The notes under the pieces: model-generated
Database searches by the model: none
Told to the model about the DNA's origin: nothing
What the model saw: the letters and a program-made list of their open reading frames with translations, nothing else
In this document: in pieces, positions 1 to 6,363 of the stretch
Position numbering within the stretch: the first letter of the stretch is position 1
How the letters are laid out: each line of letters starts with the position of its first letter
Position numbers and translations under genes: made by a program
NCBI GenBank assembly: GCA_020528935.1
Contig: JAJDFU010000077.1
Coordinates: 1 to 7,872, forward strand
Source: Saprospiraceae bacterium
Lineage (GTDB): Bacteria; Bacteroidota; Bacteroidia; Chitinophagales; Saprospiraceae
Reading direction: 5' to 3'
Length of the DNA: 7,872 nucleotides

Positions 1-1253
1 CCCCCGCGCTCACCGGTATGTCCCAGGAAGAGGTGCAGGACGCTCCCAAATTTGACGAAGTAGCCCGAAAGGGTGTGGAACTCACCGAACGCGCCAGTTT
101 TGTAGCCCATAATGTGCGATTCGATTACGGTTTTCTGCGCGAGGAATTCCGCCGCCTGTGGTACACCTTTACCCGGCGGCAGCTGTGCACCGTGCGGCTG
201 AGCCGGAAGGTCGTCCCCGGGCTGCCCAGTTACAGTCTGGGTCGCCTCATTCAGCACTTTCAGATCCCCGTGGATGGGCGCCATCGCGCCCTGGCCGATG
301 CCCGGGCCACGGCCCGGCTGTTGGAGCGCATTCTGGCCGAGCAGCAAAGTGCTCAGCAGGTGAAGCAGATGGTCAATCTGGGCATCAGAGAATCGCGCTT
401 GCCCAGGCACATCAGCCTGGCTATGCTGCACGAGATTCCGGAGGACTGCGGCCTGTACTACCTGCACGACCAGCAGGGTGAGGTAGTGTATGTAGGCAAG
501 AGCATCAACATCAAAAAGCGCATTTTCGAGCATTTTGCCGATACTACGGCCAAGGGCAGCCTCATCCAGCGGCACGTACACCACGTCAGCTTCGAGCGCA
601 CGGGCAGTGAACTGTTGGCTCTTCTGCTGGAATCCGTGGAGATCAAACGCCTGAGCCCGTCCATCAACCGGGCGCAAAAGCTGCGCACTTTCCCATATGT
701 CATCACCACCGTCAGAAACGCACAGGGTTATCTGACCTTCAAGGCCGAGCGGCTGAAGGTACGGGAGCGAGCCGGGCGGGAGATCCTCTGCGAACACAGC
801 CGGCTGGCCGGGGCGCAGCGCAGACTGAAATACGTACTCCGGGAATACGGCCTGTGCAGCCGCCTGTGCGGCCTGGAGCCCGGCAAGCGGGGCCCCTGCT
901 TTCAGTACCACCTCAAAAACTGTGCGGGCGCCTGCGCCGAAGAAGAACCGCCGGAAACCTACAACGAGCGGGCAGAAGCCGCGCAGGAATACCTGCGCAC
1001 CATCTTTGCAGAAGACTTTTTCGTATTGGAGCCCGGGCGTCAGCCCGGCGAGCTGGCTGTGATCCGCGTGGAAGACAGTCGTATGAGCGGATATGGCTTT
1101 CTGGAAGAAAGCGACTGGAACGGCCGGGTGGAAAGCCTGGATGATGCGGTAAAACCCATTCAGAGTTCGGCCGAAACGACGCGGCTCATCCAGCGCTATC
1201 TGGAAAAACATCCGAAGACGCATTGCCTTCCGAAGCCGAGGGTGCTCGATTGA
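1..1253 (+). CDS. DEDDh exonuclease / GIY-YIG (UvrC/Cho-like) nuclease fusion, 5' partial
   Basis: The protein joins a DnaQ/PolC-epsilon type 3'-5' exonuclease to the N-terminal half of UvrC. A role in DNA repair, acting on damaged or branched DNA, is inferred. The frame is open from base 3 and reads PALTG before the first Met at 18, which matches the conserved 'LTGI..E.V..AP.F' region. The gene therefore starts upstream, and exonuclease motif I (DxE) lies outside the window. Counting from Met18: ExoII is [10 protein letters not shown] (31-40, D36) and ExoIII is HRALADA (89-95, H89 and D94). The GIY-YIG domain spans about 143-220, with GLYY at 145-148, YVGK at 158-161, R168, E205 and N217. 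C284, C294, C302 and C306 follow UvrC-type cysteine spacing (x9, x7, x3). There is no UvrC C-terminal RNase H-like or helix-hairpin-helix region, as in Cho. The 3' end overlaps the convergent pyrF by 68 nt. Such fusions are known in Bacteroidota and Actinobacteria. Confidence 0.93.
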   Translation, partial: PALTGMSQEEVQDAPKFDEVARKGVELTERASFVAHNVRFDYGFLREEFRRLWYTFTRRQLCTVRLSRKVVPGLPSYSLGRLIQHFQIPVDGRHRALADARATARLLERILAEQQSAQQVKQMVNLGIRESRLPRHISLAMLHEIPEDCGLYYLHDQQGEVVYVGKSINIKKRIFEHFADTTAKGSLIQRHVHHVSFERTGSELLALLLESVEIKRLSPSINRAQKLRTFPYVITTVRNAQGYLTFKAERLKVRERAGREILCEHSRLAGAQRRLKYVLREYGLCSRLCGLEPGKRGPCFQYHLKNCAGACAEEEPPETYNERAEAAQEYLRTIFAEDFFVLEPGRQPGELAVIRVEDSRMSGYGFLEESDWNGRVESLDDAVKPIQSSAETTRLIQRYLEKHPKTHCLPKPRVLD

Positions 1254-2037
1254 GCAAGGCTTCCATTTGCTGCTGCAAAGCCAAGGCTGCCCGCCGGGCG
1301 GCCGCGGCAAAATCCGGTCCGGAACCGGCGTAGAGAATGCCGCGGGATGAGTTGACCAGCAGCCCCACCTGATCGTTGAACCCGTGACGGCAAATGGCCT
1401 CCAGGCTGCCGCCCTGGGCACCCACGCCGGGTACCAGCAGAAAATGCCCGGGGGCAATCCGGCGGATATCGGCAAAGCGCTCGGGATGGGTGGCTCCAAC
1501 CACGAACATGAGTTCGTCCCGGCCGGCCCAGCTCATGGCCTTGCGCATTACTTTCTCGTACAACGGCCGGCCTTCTTCCTGAAGCGTCTTTTGAAAATCA
1601 TCGCTGCCGGGATTGGAGGTCAGGGCGAGCAGGATCACCCATTTTTGATCAAAGCCGAGAAAGGGCTTCACCGAATCCGCTCCCATGTAGGGAGCAACGG
1701 TGAGGGCATCGGCTCGCAGCTGCTCAAAGAAGGCCCGGGCGTACTGCCTGGAGGTATTTCCGATATCGCCCCGCTTGGCATCGGCAATGACGAAGTGGTC
1801 CGGGCCGATGTATCGAATGGTTTTTTCCAGAGCCATCCAACCCGCGCTGCCCTGGGCCTCGTAAAAGGCGAGATTGGGCTTGTAGGCTACGCAGAGGTCG
1901 CGCGTGGCGTCAATGATGGCCTGGTTGAAGGAGAAAACGGGATCGGCTTCCTGCCGAAGGTGATCGGGCAAGCGATCCGGATCGGTATCCAGGCCCACAC
2001 AGAGAAAGGGTCGCCGCTGCAGGATGAGCCGGTGCAA
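1186..2037 (-). CDS. pyrF: Orotidine 5'-phosphate decarboxylase (PyrF, longer bacterial subfamily)
   Basis: The enzyme decarboxylates OMP to UMP, the last step of de novo pyrimidine synthesis, in the cytoplasm. The fold begins with FLCVGLDTD (11-19). The YKPNLAFYE segment (52-60) and the catalytic signature [11 protein letters not shown] (83-93; D86, K88, D91) follow. The phosphate-binding end has [10 protein letters not shown] (201-210) and [10 protein letters not shown] (228-237). The start is unusual: the coordinates use TTG at 2037, which immediately follows an in-frame TAG (2040-2038). The natural ATG at 2052 lies in the same frame beyond that stop. Residues 263-283 form a low-complexity tail ([10 protein letters not shown]...) past the usual end of the fold, encoded exactly where the gene overlaps the convergent exonuclease gene. 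It is the third gene of the mrp operon. The catalytic residues are intact, so the product should work if translation starts at TTG. Confidence 0.93.
   Translation of the reverse strand: MHRLILQRRPFLCVGLDTDPDRLPDHLRQEADPVFSFNQAIIDATRDLCVAYKPNLAFYEAQGSAGWMALEKTIRYIGPDHFVIADAKRGDIGNTSRQYARAFFEQLRADALTVAPYMGADSVKPFLGFDQKWVILLALTSNPGSDDFQKTLQEEGRPLYEKVMRKAMSWAGRDELMFVVGATHPERFADIRRIAPGHFLLVPGVGAQGGSLEAICRHGFNDQVGLLVNSSRGILYAGSGPDFAAAARRAALALQQQMEALLNRAPSASEGNASSDVFPDSAG
1232..1263. terminator. Candidate stem-loop in the convergent 3' overlap, possible bidirectional terminator
   Basis: The outer arms GAAGCC (1232-1237) and GGCTTC (1258-1263) are exact inverted repeats. Inside them TGCTC (1243-1247) pairs with GAGCA (1252-1256) around a GATT loop. 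The internal loop is asymmetric: 5 nt on the left and 1 nt on the right. The hairpin spans the stop codon of the exonuclease/GIY-YIG gene and sits where two convergent genes meet, the usual place for a shared terminator. No clear U-tract follows on the plus strand. On the minus strand the hairpin lies inside the last codons of pyrF, which argues against strong termination in that direction. Pairing was checked by eye; no folding energy was computed. Confidence 0.35.
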
Positions 2038-2052
2038 CTAGCTCAGGGTCAT
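2038..2052 (-). other. Original pyrF start region with in-frame amber codon
   Basis: Read on the minus strand, the ATG at 2052-2050 overlaps the TGA stop of the NifU-like gene (2051-2049) as ATGA, a classic translational-coupling arrangement. From that ATG the codons are ATG ACC CTG AGC TAG, then TTG CAC CGG in the pyrF frame. The peptide would read MTLS*LHRLILQ, and with Gln at the stop (CAG to TAG) it would look like a normal PyrF N-terminus (MT..QL...I..). The likely explanations are a recent nonsense mutation with re-initiation at the adjacent TTG, suppression of the stop, or a base-call error. Confidence 0.8.
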
Positions 2053-2309
2053 GCCTGCCAGCCTTTGATCGCTTCTTCCCCTCTGACTTCGGGGACGCCG
2101 TTGCGAAGGGCCTGCTCGATGTCGGCCTTCATCGTCATGACGGACATGCTGCAGTTTTGGCAGGTACCCAGCCATTTGACCTGAACGATATTTTCGTCGG
2201 TAAGGTCGACCACTTCCACATCGCCCCCATCAACGGCAAGGTGCGGCCGCACTTCTTCGAGGGCTGCATCAATCCGCTCCAGCAATTTTTCTTTTTCGCT
2301 CGCTATCAT
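2049..2309 (-). CDS. NifU C-terminal-domain Fe-S carrier protein
   Basis: This is a small (86 aa) stand-alone NifU C-terminal (NFU) domain, a family that carries [4Fe-4S] clusters on a CxxC pair bridged in a dimer and hands them to target enzymes. The sequence has RPHLAVDGGDVEVVD (21-35) and then GTCQNCSMS (48-56) with C50 and C53, the family's two cluster ligands. A helical C-terminal part follows (M58-L68, then GVPEV). There is no IscU-like or A-type domain, so it is a carrier and not a scaffold of the full NifU type. The ATG is 2 nt after the mrp stop, and its TGA overlaps the pyrF ATG. It therefore lies in one transcript with mrp, consistent with joint Fe-S delivery. Confidence 0.93.
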   Translation of the reverse strand: MIASEKEKLLERIDAALEEVRPHLAVDGGDVEVVDLTDENIVQVKWLGTCQNCSMSVMTMKADIEQALRNGVPEVRGEEAIKGWQA

Positions 2310-2311
2310 GC

Positions 2312-3403
2312 TTACATATTGACTTTCACAATCTGAGTGGGCGCCAGCATTTCGTTGCGGACGGCCACCTGCCGCAAGGTGTTTTGGGCAACCCGGCGAA
2401 ACGCCTGTGCTGCCGGATTGTCTTCCTGGAGCACGATCGGTTTGCCCCGATCACCGCCCTCGCGCACGCCCTGTACGATGGGTACCTGGCCGAGCAGCAT
2501 GGACTCGCTGACCTTGGCCAGCTTCCTGCCGCCGCCTTCGCCGAACAGAAAGTATTTGTTGTCGGGCAATTCCGCCGGGGTGAACCAGCTCATGTTTTCC
2601 ACTACGCCCAATATGGGCACATCCACGGAAGGGAGCCGGAACATATTCATGGCTTTTACGGCATCGATGACCGCCACTTCCTGAGGGGTGGTGACCATGA
2701 TGGCCCCCGTGACCGGCACGGTCTGCACAAGGGTGAGCTGGATGTCGCCGGTGCCGGGCGGCAGATCCACCACCAGGTAGTCCAGTTCGGGCCAGGTGCA
2801 ATCCTGAAAAAACTGCTTGATGATGCCTGCCAGGCGAGGCCCCCGCAACACGACGGCCTGCTCGGGTTCTACAATGAAGCCAATGGACATCACAGCGAGG
2901 CCGTGGGCTTCCAGCGGCTGCAGACGCGGTTTGCCGTATACTTCCTGCACGGCAGGCCGCTGCCCTTGCAAGCCCAGCATGGTGGGGATGGAAGGACCGT
3001 ACAGGTCGGCGTCCAACAGGCCCACCCGGGCGCCCAACTGATGCAGGCCCAGGGCCAGATTGGTAGCTACCGTGGATTTGCCTACGCCGCCCTTACCCGA
3101 CGCTACGGCGAGGATGTTGTGTACGTGGGGCAGTACGGAATTGGACTGCTGCTGCGCCTGCTGGGTCTGGGCCTGCATGTGCACATGTACCTGGGCCGAG
3201 GGGAATACCTTCTGTACGGCTGCTATGCAGGCAAAATTGAGCTGCTGCTTGTATTGGCTGTCCATGGAGGGCAGCAATAGCGTAAACTGAACGGTATCCC
3301 CCTCTACCTGGAGGTCTTTCACGCGATTCATGGAGATCAGGTCGCGACCGGTATCGGGATCCATGACCTGACCCAGAACTTCCACTATGCGGGTCTTATC
3401 CAT
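2312..3403 (-). CDS. mrp: Mrp/ApbC/NBP35-family Fe-S carrier P-loop ATPase
   Basis: This cytoplasmic ATPase of the MinD/Mrp group is thought to bind and transfer Fe-S clusters. Residues 1-75 form a MIP18/DUF59 domain (DPDTGRDLI, 16-24). A Gln-rich linker (77-90) leads into the ATPase domain, with deviant Walker A GKGGVGKS (103-110), the DADLYGPSIP switch region (131-140) and Walker B-like VVDLPPGTGD (211-220). The usual cluster-binding CxxC after 'VENMS' is absent: the region reads VENMSWFTPAELPDNKYFLFG (268-288) with no cysteine. From memory this is the normal Bacteroidota form, so the cluster-binding role is less certain here than in enterobacterial Mrp. The length (363 aa) is typical. It is first in an operon with the NifU-like gene and pyrF, transcribed from the divergent promoter region. 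Confidence 0.95.
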   Translation of the reverse strand: MDKTRIVEVLGQVMDPDTGRDLISMNRVKDLQVEGDTVQFTLLLPSMDSQYKQQLNFACIAAVQKVFPSAQVHVHMQAQTQQAQQQSNSVLPHVHNILAVASGKGGVGKSTVATNLALGLHQLGARVGLLDADLYGPSIPTMLGLQGQRPAVQEVYGKPRLQPLEAHGLAVMSIGFIVEPEQAVVLRGPRLAGIIKQFFQDCTWPELDYLVVDLPPGTGDIQLTLVQTVPVTGAIMVTTPQEVAVIDAVKAMNMFRLPSVDVPILGVVENMSWFTPAELPDNKYFLFGEGGGRKLAKVSESMLLGQVPIVQGVREGGDRGKPIVLQEDNPAAQAFRRVAQNTLRQVAVRNEMLAPTQIVKVNM

Positions 3404-3440
3404 CAGAACAGATCGTGTCTTTAATTAGACAAATTCTAAG

Positions 3441-3452
3441 CTTTTGCAAAAG
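3441..3452. promoter_or_regulatory. Perfect 12-bp palindrome CTTTTGCAAAAG, possible operator
   Basis: CTTTTG/CAAAAG is a perfect dyad that overlaps the predicted -7 box of the mrp operon. A protein bound here could block the promoter. Because the -7 box itself contains TTTTG, part of the symmetry may be incidental. Confidence 0.25.
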
Positions 3453-3454
3453 TA
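3447..3454 (-). promoter_or_regulatory. Bacteroidota -7 box for the mrp operon
   Basis: On the minus strand the sequence reads TACTTTTG, an exact match to the TAnnTTTG box of the primary Bacteroidota sigma factor. It lies 43 nt before the mrp ATG, implying a leader of about 35 nt. No convincing TTTG -33 element is seen at the expected distance. The box overlaps a 12-bp perfect palindrome (3441-3452). Confidence 0.5.
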
Positions 3455-3512
3455 AGAACAAACGCGGGAAGGATTAGGTTTCTTCCCTCCCTGAATGGCT
3501 TTGGCGCCGGGC

Positions 3513-3528
3513 AATGGCAGCTGCTATT
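3513..3528. promoter_or_regulatory. Imperfect dyad at the -33 position of the ribF promoter
   Basis: The sequence AATG-GCAGCTGC-TATT pairs at 7 of 8 positions around a centre between 3520 and 3521, with a perfect GCAGCTGC core. It ends 19 nt before the TACATTTG box, about where a -33 element would lie. It could be an operator or activator site; no known regulator motif was recognised. Confidence 0.22.
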
Positions 3529-3547
3529 TAAAGCCCGAAAAACAAAC

Positions 3548-3555
3548 TACATTTG
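3548..3555 (+). promoter_or_regulatory. Bacteroidota -7 box for ribF-GT2, near-leaderless
   Basis: TACATTTG is an exact TAnnTTTG match. Only 7 nt separate its last base from the ATG at 3563, so transcription would begin within a few bases of the start codon and give an almost leaderless mRNA. No good TTTG -33 element lies at normal spacing; the nearest (3500-3503) is too far upstream. Confidence 0.5.
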
Positions 3556-3562
3556 CGATGCC

Positions 3563-5563
3563 ATGCGAGTTTTCCACGATCTAGAGGAACTGCCCCCCTT
3601 CTACAATGCCGTGCTGACCATCGGTTCCTTCGATGGAGTGCACCATGGCCATCAAAAGATCATAGAACAGGTAAACGGACTGGCCCGGTCTATCGGGGGC
3701 GAAAGTGTACTGGTCACCTTTCACCCTCATCCGCGCCTCATCATCTATCCGCGCGACAAAAGCCTGAAGCTGCTCACCACCATAGAGGAGAAAACCCAGT
3801 TGTTGGAGCAATACGGACTGGACAACGTGGTGGTTGTGCCCTTTACCGTGGAGTTTTCCCAGCAATCCGCCGACGAGTACATCCAGAAGTTTCTGGTGGA
3901 GAAATTTCACCCTCGCTACATCGTGATCGGTTATGATCACCGGTTCGGCCTGGGCCGCCAGGGCGATGTCAATTACCTGAAATGGCACGGCCAGCAGTCC
4001 GGCTACGAGGTCGTCGTCATCGACAAACAAGAAGTGGAAGACATCGCAGTGAGCTCCACGCAGATCCGGCAGGCCCTGGACAACACGAATATCGGCCGGG
4101 CCAATCAACTGCTCGGCCACCCTTTTTTGCTTACCGGCACGGTCGTGCACGGGCAAAGCCTCGGCCGGCGACTGGGCTTTCCCACGGCCAATCTGGAGAT
4201 CAAACAGCCTCACAAGCTCGTTCCGCCCAACGGCATCTATGCCGTGCGGGTCGTTTACCGGGGCGAGCGCTACGGCGGCATGCTGTACATAGGCGAGCGC
4301 CCCAGCCTGAAAGAACTGCTGGATCGCACCATCGAGGTGAACATCTTCGACTTCGACAAGGACATCTACGGCGATAAGATCCAGTTGGAGTTACTTCAAT
4401 TTCTGCGGGAGGACGCCGCCTTCAACGGCCTGGAGGCCCTAAGCGCCCAGCTGACCGAGGACCGCCGGCAAGCCCGGCAGGTACTCCGCAACTTCCCGGA
4501 ATCGAGCCCGGCGAAAAAAAAAAGCGCCGACAAACCTGAGGTGGCTATCGTCATCCTGAACTACAACGGCCTGGACTATCTGCGACAGTTTCTCCCCTCG
4601 GTGCTGGCAACCACCTATCCAAACTACCGGGTGATCGTAGCCGATAACGGCTCGCAGGACGGCTCGGTGGAATTCCTGCGCCGCCACTACCCGGAGCTGG
4701 CCCTGATCTCCATAACCGACAACCACGGCTTTGCCGGGGGCTACAACAGGGCCCTCAAGGAGGTCGTTTCGGATTATTACATCCTGCTCAATTCCGACGT
4801 CGAGGTCAGCCAGGACTGGCTGGACCCCCTCATCGAGCTGATGGAGAACGACAAGCGCGTAGCGGCCTGCCAGCCCAAGATCCGGGCATTCGACGAAAAA
4901 TCCCGATTCGAATACGCCGGGGCAGCCGGCGGCTGGATGGATGCCCTGGGCTATCCCTTCTGCCGGGGGCGCATCTTTGCCTTTACCGAAGAGGATCGCG
5001 GCCAGTACGACGAGCGGCAGGAGATTTTCTGGGCCACGGGCGCGGCGCTCTGCATCCGCAGCCGCTTGTACCACGATATAGGCGGTTTCGACGAAGATTA
5101 CTTTGCCCATACCGAGGAGATCGACCTGTGCTGGCGGTTGAAGCGGGCCGGCTACCGGATCATGGCCGAGCCGAGGTCCGTAGTGTACCACAAGGGAGGC
5201 GGTACCCTGCAGTACAACAGTCCGCGCAAGATCTACCTCAACTTCCGCAACAGTCTGTTCACCCTGGTGAAAAACGAACCGATGCGGCGGCTGTTCTGGC
5301 TTATCCCCCTGCGCATCGTACTGGACGTCCTGGCCGCAGGGCTCTTTCTCAGCAAGGGCTATTTTTCCCTCATCGGATCCATTGCCCGGGCACACCTGCA
5401 CTTCTACCCCAGACTGGGCCGGCTGCACAAAAGGCGAAAGGAATATCAGGAACTGGTGGAGCGGGTGAGCATCCACCCCCAGCCCAACCTCGCCGGCCGC
5501 TACCCGGGCAGTATCGTCTGGCAGTTTTACGGCCGTGGCAAGCGCGCATTTTCCGACCTTTGA
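3563..5563 (+). CDS. ribF: RibF (riboflavin kinase/FAD synthetase) fused to a GT2 glycosyltransferase
   Basis: Residues 1-308 form a complete RibF, which makes FMN and then FAD from riboflavin. The adenylyltransferase part has GSFDGVHHGH (21-30), HPHPR (54-58) and SSTQIR (164-169). The kinase part has GRRLGFPTANL (201-211), NGIYAV (223-228) and the catalytic region IEVNIFDF (257-264, E258). RibF normally ends near residue 308. Here a short Lys-rich linker (309-325) leads in frame into a complete GT2 of the rhamnosyltransferase-like type. Its motifs are VAIVILNYNG (327-336), ADNGSQDGS (360-368), LLNSDVEV (408-415), ATGAALCIR (491-499), EEIDLCWR (518-525) and a hydrophobic stretch at about 576-610 that may attach to the membrane. 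The linker is encoded by an A10 tract (4514-4523). I know of no standard RibF-GT2 architecture; the gene may be a true fusion, a slippage-regulated pair, or two genes joined by an indel error. The GT2 acceptor is unknown. Confidence 0.9.
   Translation: MRVFHDLEELPPFYNAVLTIGSFDGVHHGHQKIIEQVNGLARSIGGESVLVTFHPHPRLIIYPRDKSLKLLTTIEEKTQLLEQYGLDNVVVVPFTVEFSQQSADEYIQKFLVEKFHPRYIVIGYDHRFGLGRQGDVNYLKWHGQQSGYEVVVIDKQEVEDIAVSSTQIRQALDNTNIGRANQLLGHPFLLTGTVVHGQSLGRRLGFPTANLEIKQPHKLVPPNGIYAVRVVYRGERYGGMLYIGERPSLKELLDRTIEVNIFDFDKDIYGDKIQLELLQFLREDAAFNGLEALSAQLTEDRRQARQVLRNFPESSPAKKKSADKPEVAIVILNYNGLDYLRQFLPSVLATTYPNYRVIVADNGSQDGSVEFLRRHYPELALISITDNHGFAGGYNRALKEVVSDYYILLNSDVEVSQDWLDPLIELMENDKRVAACQPKIRAFDEKSRFEYAGAAGGWMDALGYPFCRGRIFAFTEEDRGQYDERQEIFWATGAALCIRSRLYHDIGGFDEDYFAHTEEIDLCWRLKRAGYRIMAEPRSVVYHKGGGTLQYNSPRKIYLNFRNSLFTLVKNEPMRRLFWLIPLRIVLDVLAAGLFLSKGYFSLIGSIARAHLHFYPRLGRLHKRRKEYQELVERVSIHPQPNLAGRYPGSIVWQFYGRGKRAFSDL
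4509..4543 (+). other. RibF/GT2 junction: A10 slippery tract with nearby out-of-frame TGA and in-frame GTG
   Basis: Ten As (4514-4523) sit in the loop of a potential 5-bp hairpin (CGGCG 4509-4513, CGCCG 4525-4529). As written, the frame continues from RibF into GT2. With one extra A, RibF would end as ...KKKKRRQT at TGA 4537-4539, and one base later GTG 4541-4543 begins VAIVILNYNG, a normal GT2 N-terminus. With one A fewer, RibF would end at TGA 4557-4559. Runs of nine or more As are known sites of RNA-polymerase slippage and of sequencing or mutational indels. Confidence 0.6.
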
Positions 5564-5566
5564 GGC

Positions 5567-6298
5567 ATGAAGCCTGCCCTGCCTATCCTTTTCGAGGACG
5601 AGTATCTGGTGGTCGTGCATAAGCCGGCCGGGCTGCTGAGCGCGCCCGATCGCTTTGATGCCGGGCTGCCTCACCTCCGCAGCCTGCTGAAAGGCAGGTA
5701 CGGGCCGCTTTATCTGGTACACCGGCTGGACCGGGATACCAGCGGCCTGATGGTGCTGGCCCGGAGCCCCGAGGTGCAGGCCGGCCTGAGCCGGCAATTC
5801 GAGCAGCGAAAAGTGAAGAAGATCTACTGGGCTCTGGTAGAAGGGCGCCCCGATGAAGAAGGCGGAGAAATCGACAAGCCCCTGGCTCCTCATCCCGGCA
5901 AGGCCGGCCGCATGGTCGTCAGCAGCAAAGGGAAAGAAGCGCGAAGCCGCTATCGGCTGCTCGAAGCCTTCTCCACGGCCAGCCTGCTGGAGGTCGAACT
6001 CCTCACCGGGCGGACCCATCAGATCCGGGTCCATCTGCAGGCCATCGGCCATCCCCTGTTGGTGGATCCGGTGTATGGTCACCGCGCAGCCTTCTGGCTC
6101 AGCGAACTCAAGGGCCGGCGGTACCGGCCCAACCGGCAAGGGGAAGAACGCCCGCTGCTGGCTCGCCAGAGCCTGCACGCCAGGCAGCTTGGATTTCGAC
6201 ATCCGCAAGGCGAGCGGGAGCTCCTGCTGGAAGCCGAGCTACCCAAAGACATGCGGGCCACCCTGAAGCAGCTCCGCAAATGGGGCCCCACGGGCTAA
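5567..6298 (+). CDS. RluA-family RNA pseudouridine synthase
   Basis: The enzyme isomerises specific uridines in rRNA or tRNA to pseudouridine. It is a single catalytic domain of 243 aa without an N-terminal S4 domain. An N-terminal ILFEDEYLVVVHKPAGLLSAP (7-27) gives the KPAG motif. The catalytic HRLDRDTSGLMV (52-63) has the nucleophile D55, and LTGRTHQIRVHL (147-158) and HPLLVDPVYG (162-171) follow. These are full RluA-family motifs. The insertion FWLSELKGRRYRPNRQGEER (176-195) before LHARQLGFRHP occurs in many homologues. The ATG is 3 nt after the GT2 stop, so it is probably co-transcribed and translationally coupled with the ribF-GT2 gene. The target uridine cannot be read from sequence; an rRNA or tRNA site modified by an RluA/RluC/TruC relative is possible. 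Confidence 0.93.
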   Translation: MKPALPILFEDEYLVVVHKPAGLLSAPDRFDAGLPHLRSLLKGRYGPLYLVHRLDRDTSGLMVLARSPEVQAGLSRQFEQRKVKKIYWALVEGRPDEEGGEIDKPLAPHPGKAGRMVVSSKGKEARSRYRLLEAFSTASLLEVELLTGRTHQIRVHLQAIGHPLLVDPVYGHRAAFWLSELKGRRYRPNRQGEERPLLARQSLHARQLGFRHPQGERELLLEAELPKDMRATLKQLRKWGPTG

Positions 6299-6324
6299 GA
6301 CGCGGACAGGCCCCTCTGAAAGTG

Positions 6325-6332
6325 TATATTTG
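6325..6332 (+). promoter_or_regulatory. Bacteroidota -7 box for the 2OG oxygenase gene
   Basis: TATATTTG matches TAnnTTTG exactly, 31 nt before the ATG at 6364, which predicts a leader of roughly 25 nt. The flanking DNA is GC-rich, so the box stands out. No TTTG -33 element is visible. It suggests that this gene, and perhaps the next, has its own promoter apart from the ribF-rluA transcript. Confidence 0.5.
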
Positions 6333-6363
6333 TGCGATCATTCAGCCTTAAGAAACAAGCCCT

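Noticed and set aside
1384..2184. A 266-codon plus-strand open frame
   Set aside because: Antisense shadow of pyrF and the NifU-like gene.
2384..3280. A 298-codon plus-strand open frame
   Set aside because: Antisense shadow of mrp, with no recognisable motif or promoter.
3404..3562. Search for an FMN riboswitch or small RNA in the intergenic region
   Set aside because: No RFN-like conserved segments were seen on either strand, and the ribF leader would be only a few bases long.
4439..6208. A 589-codon open frame on the minus strand
   Set aside because: It lies antisense to the GT2 domain and the RluA gene, both of which have clear motifs. Its translation shows no family motif and is rich in His, Gln, Gly and Val, typical of a shadow frame in GC-rich DNA.
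6281..6316. TGGGGCCCCA palindrome and a possible GGGGCC/GGCCCC hairpin at the end of the RluA gene
   Set aside because: The stem is short with a loop of over 20 nt and no U-tract, and part of it is coding; such GC palindromes are expected in this base composition.
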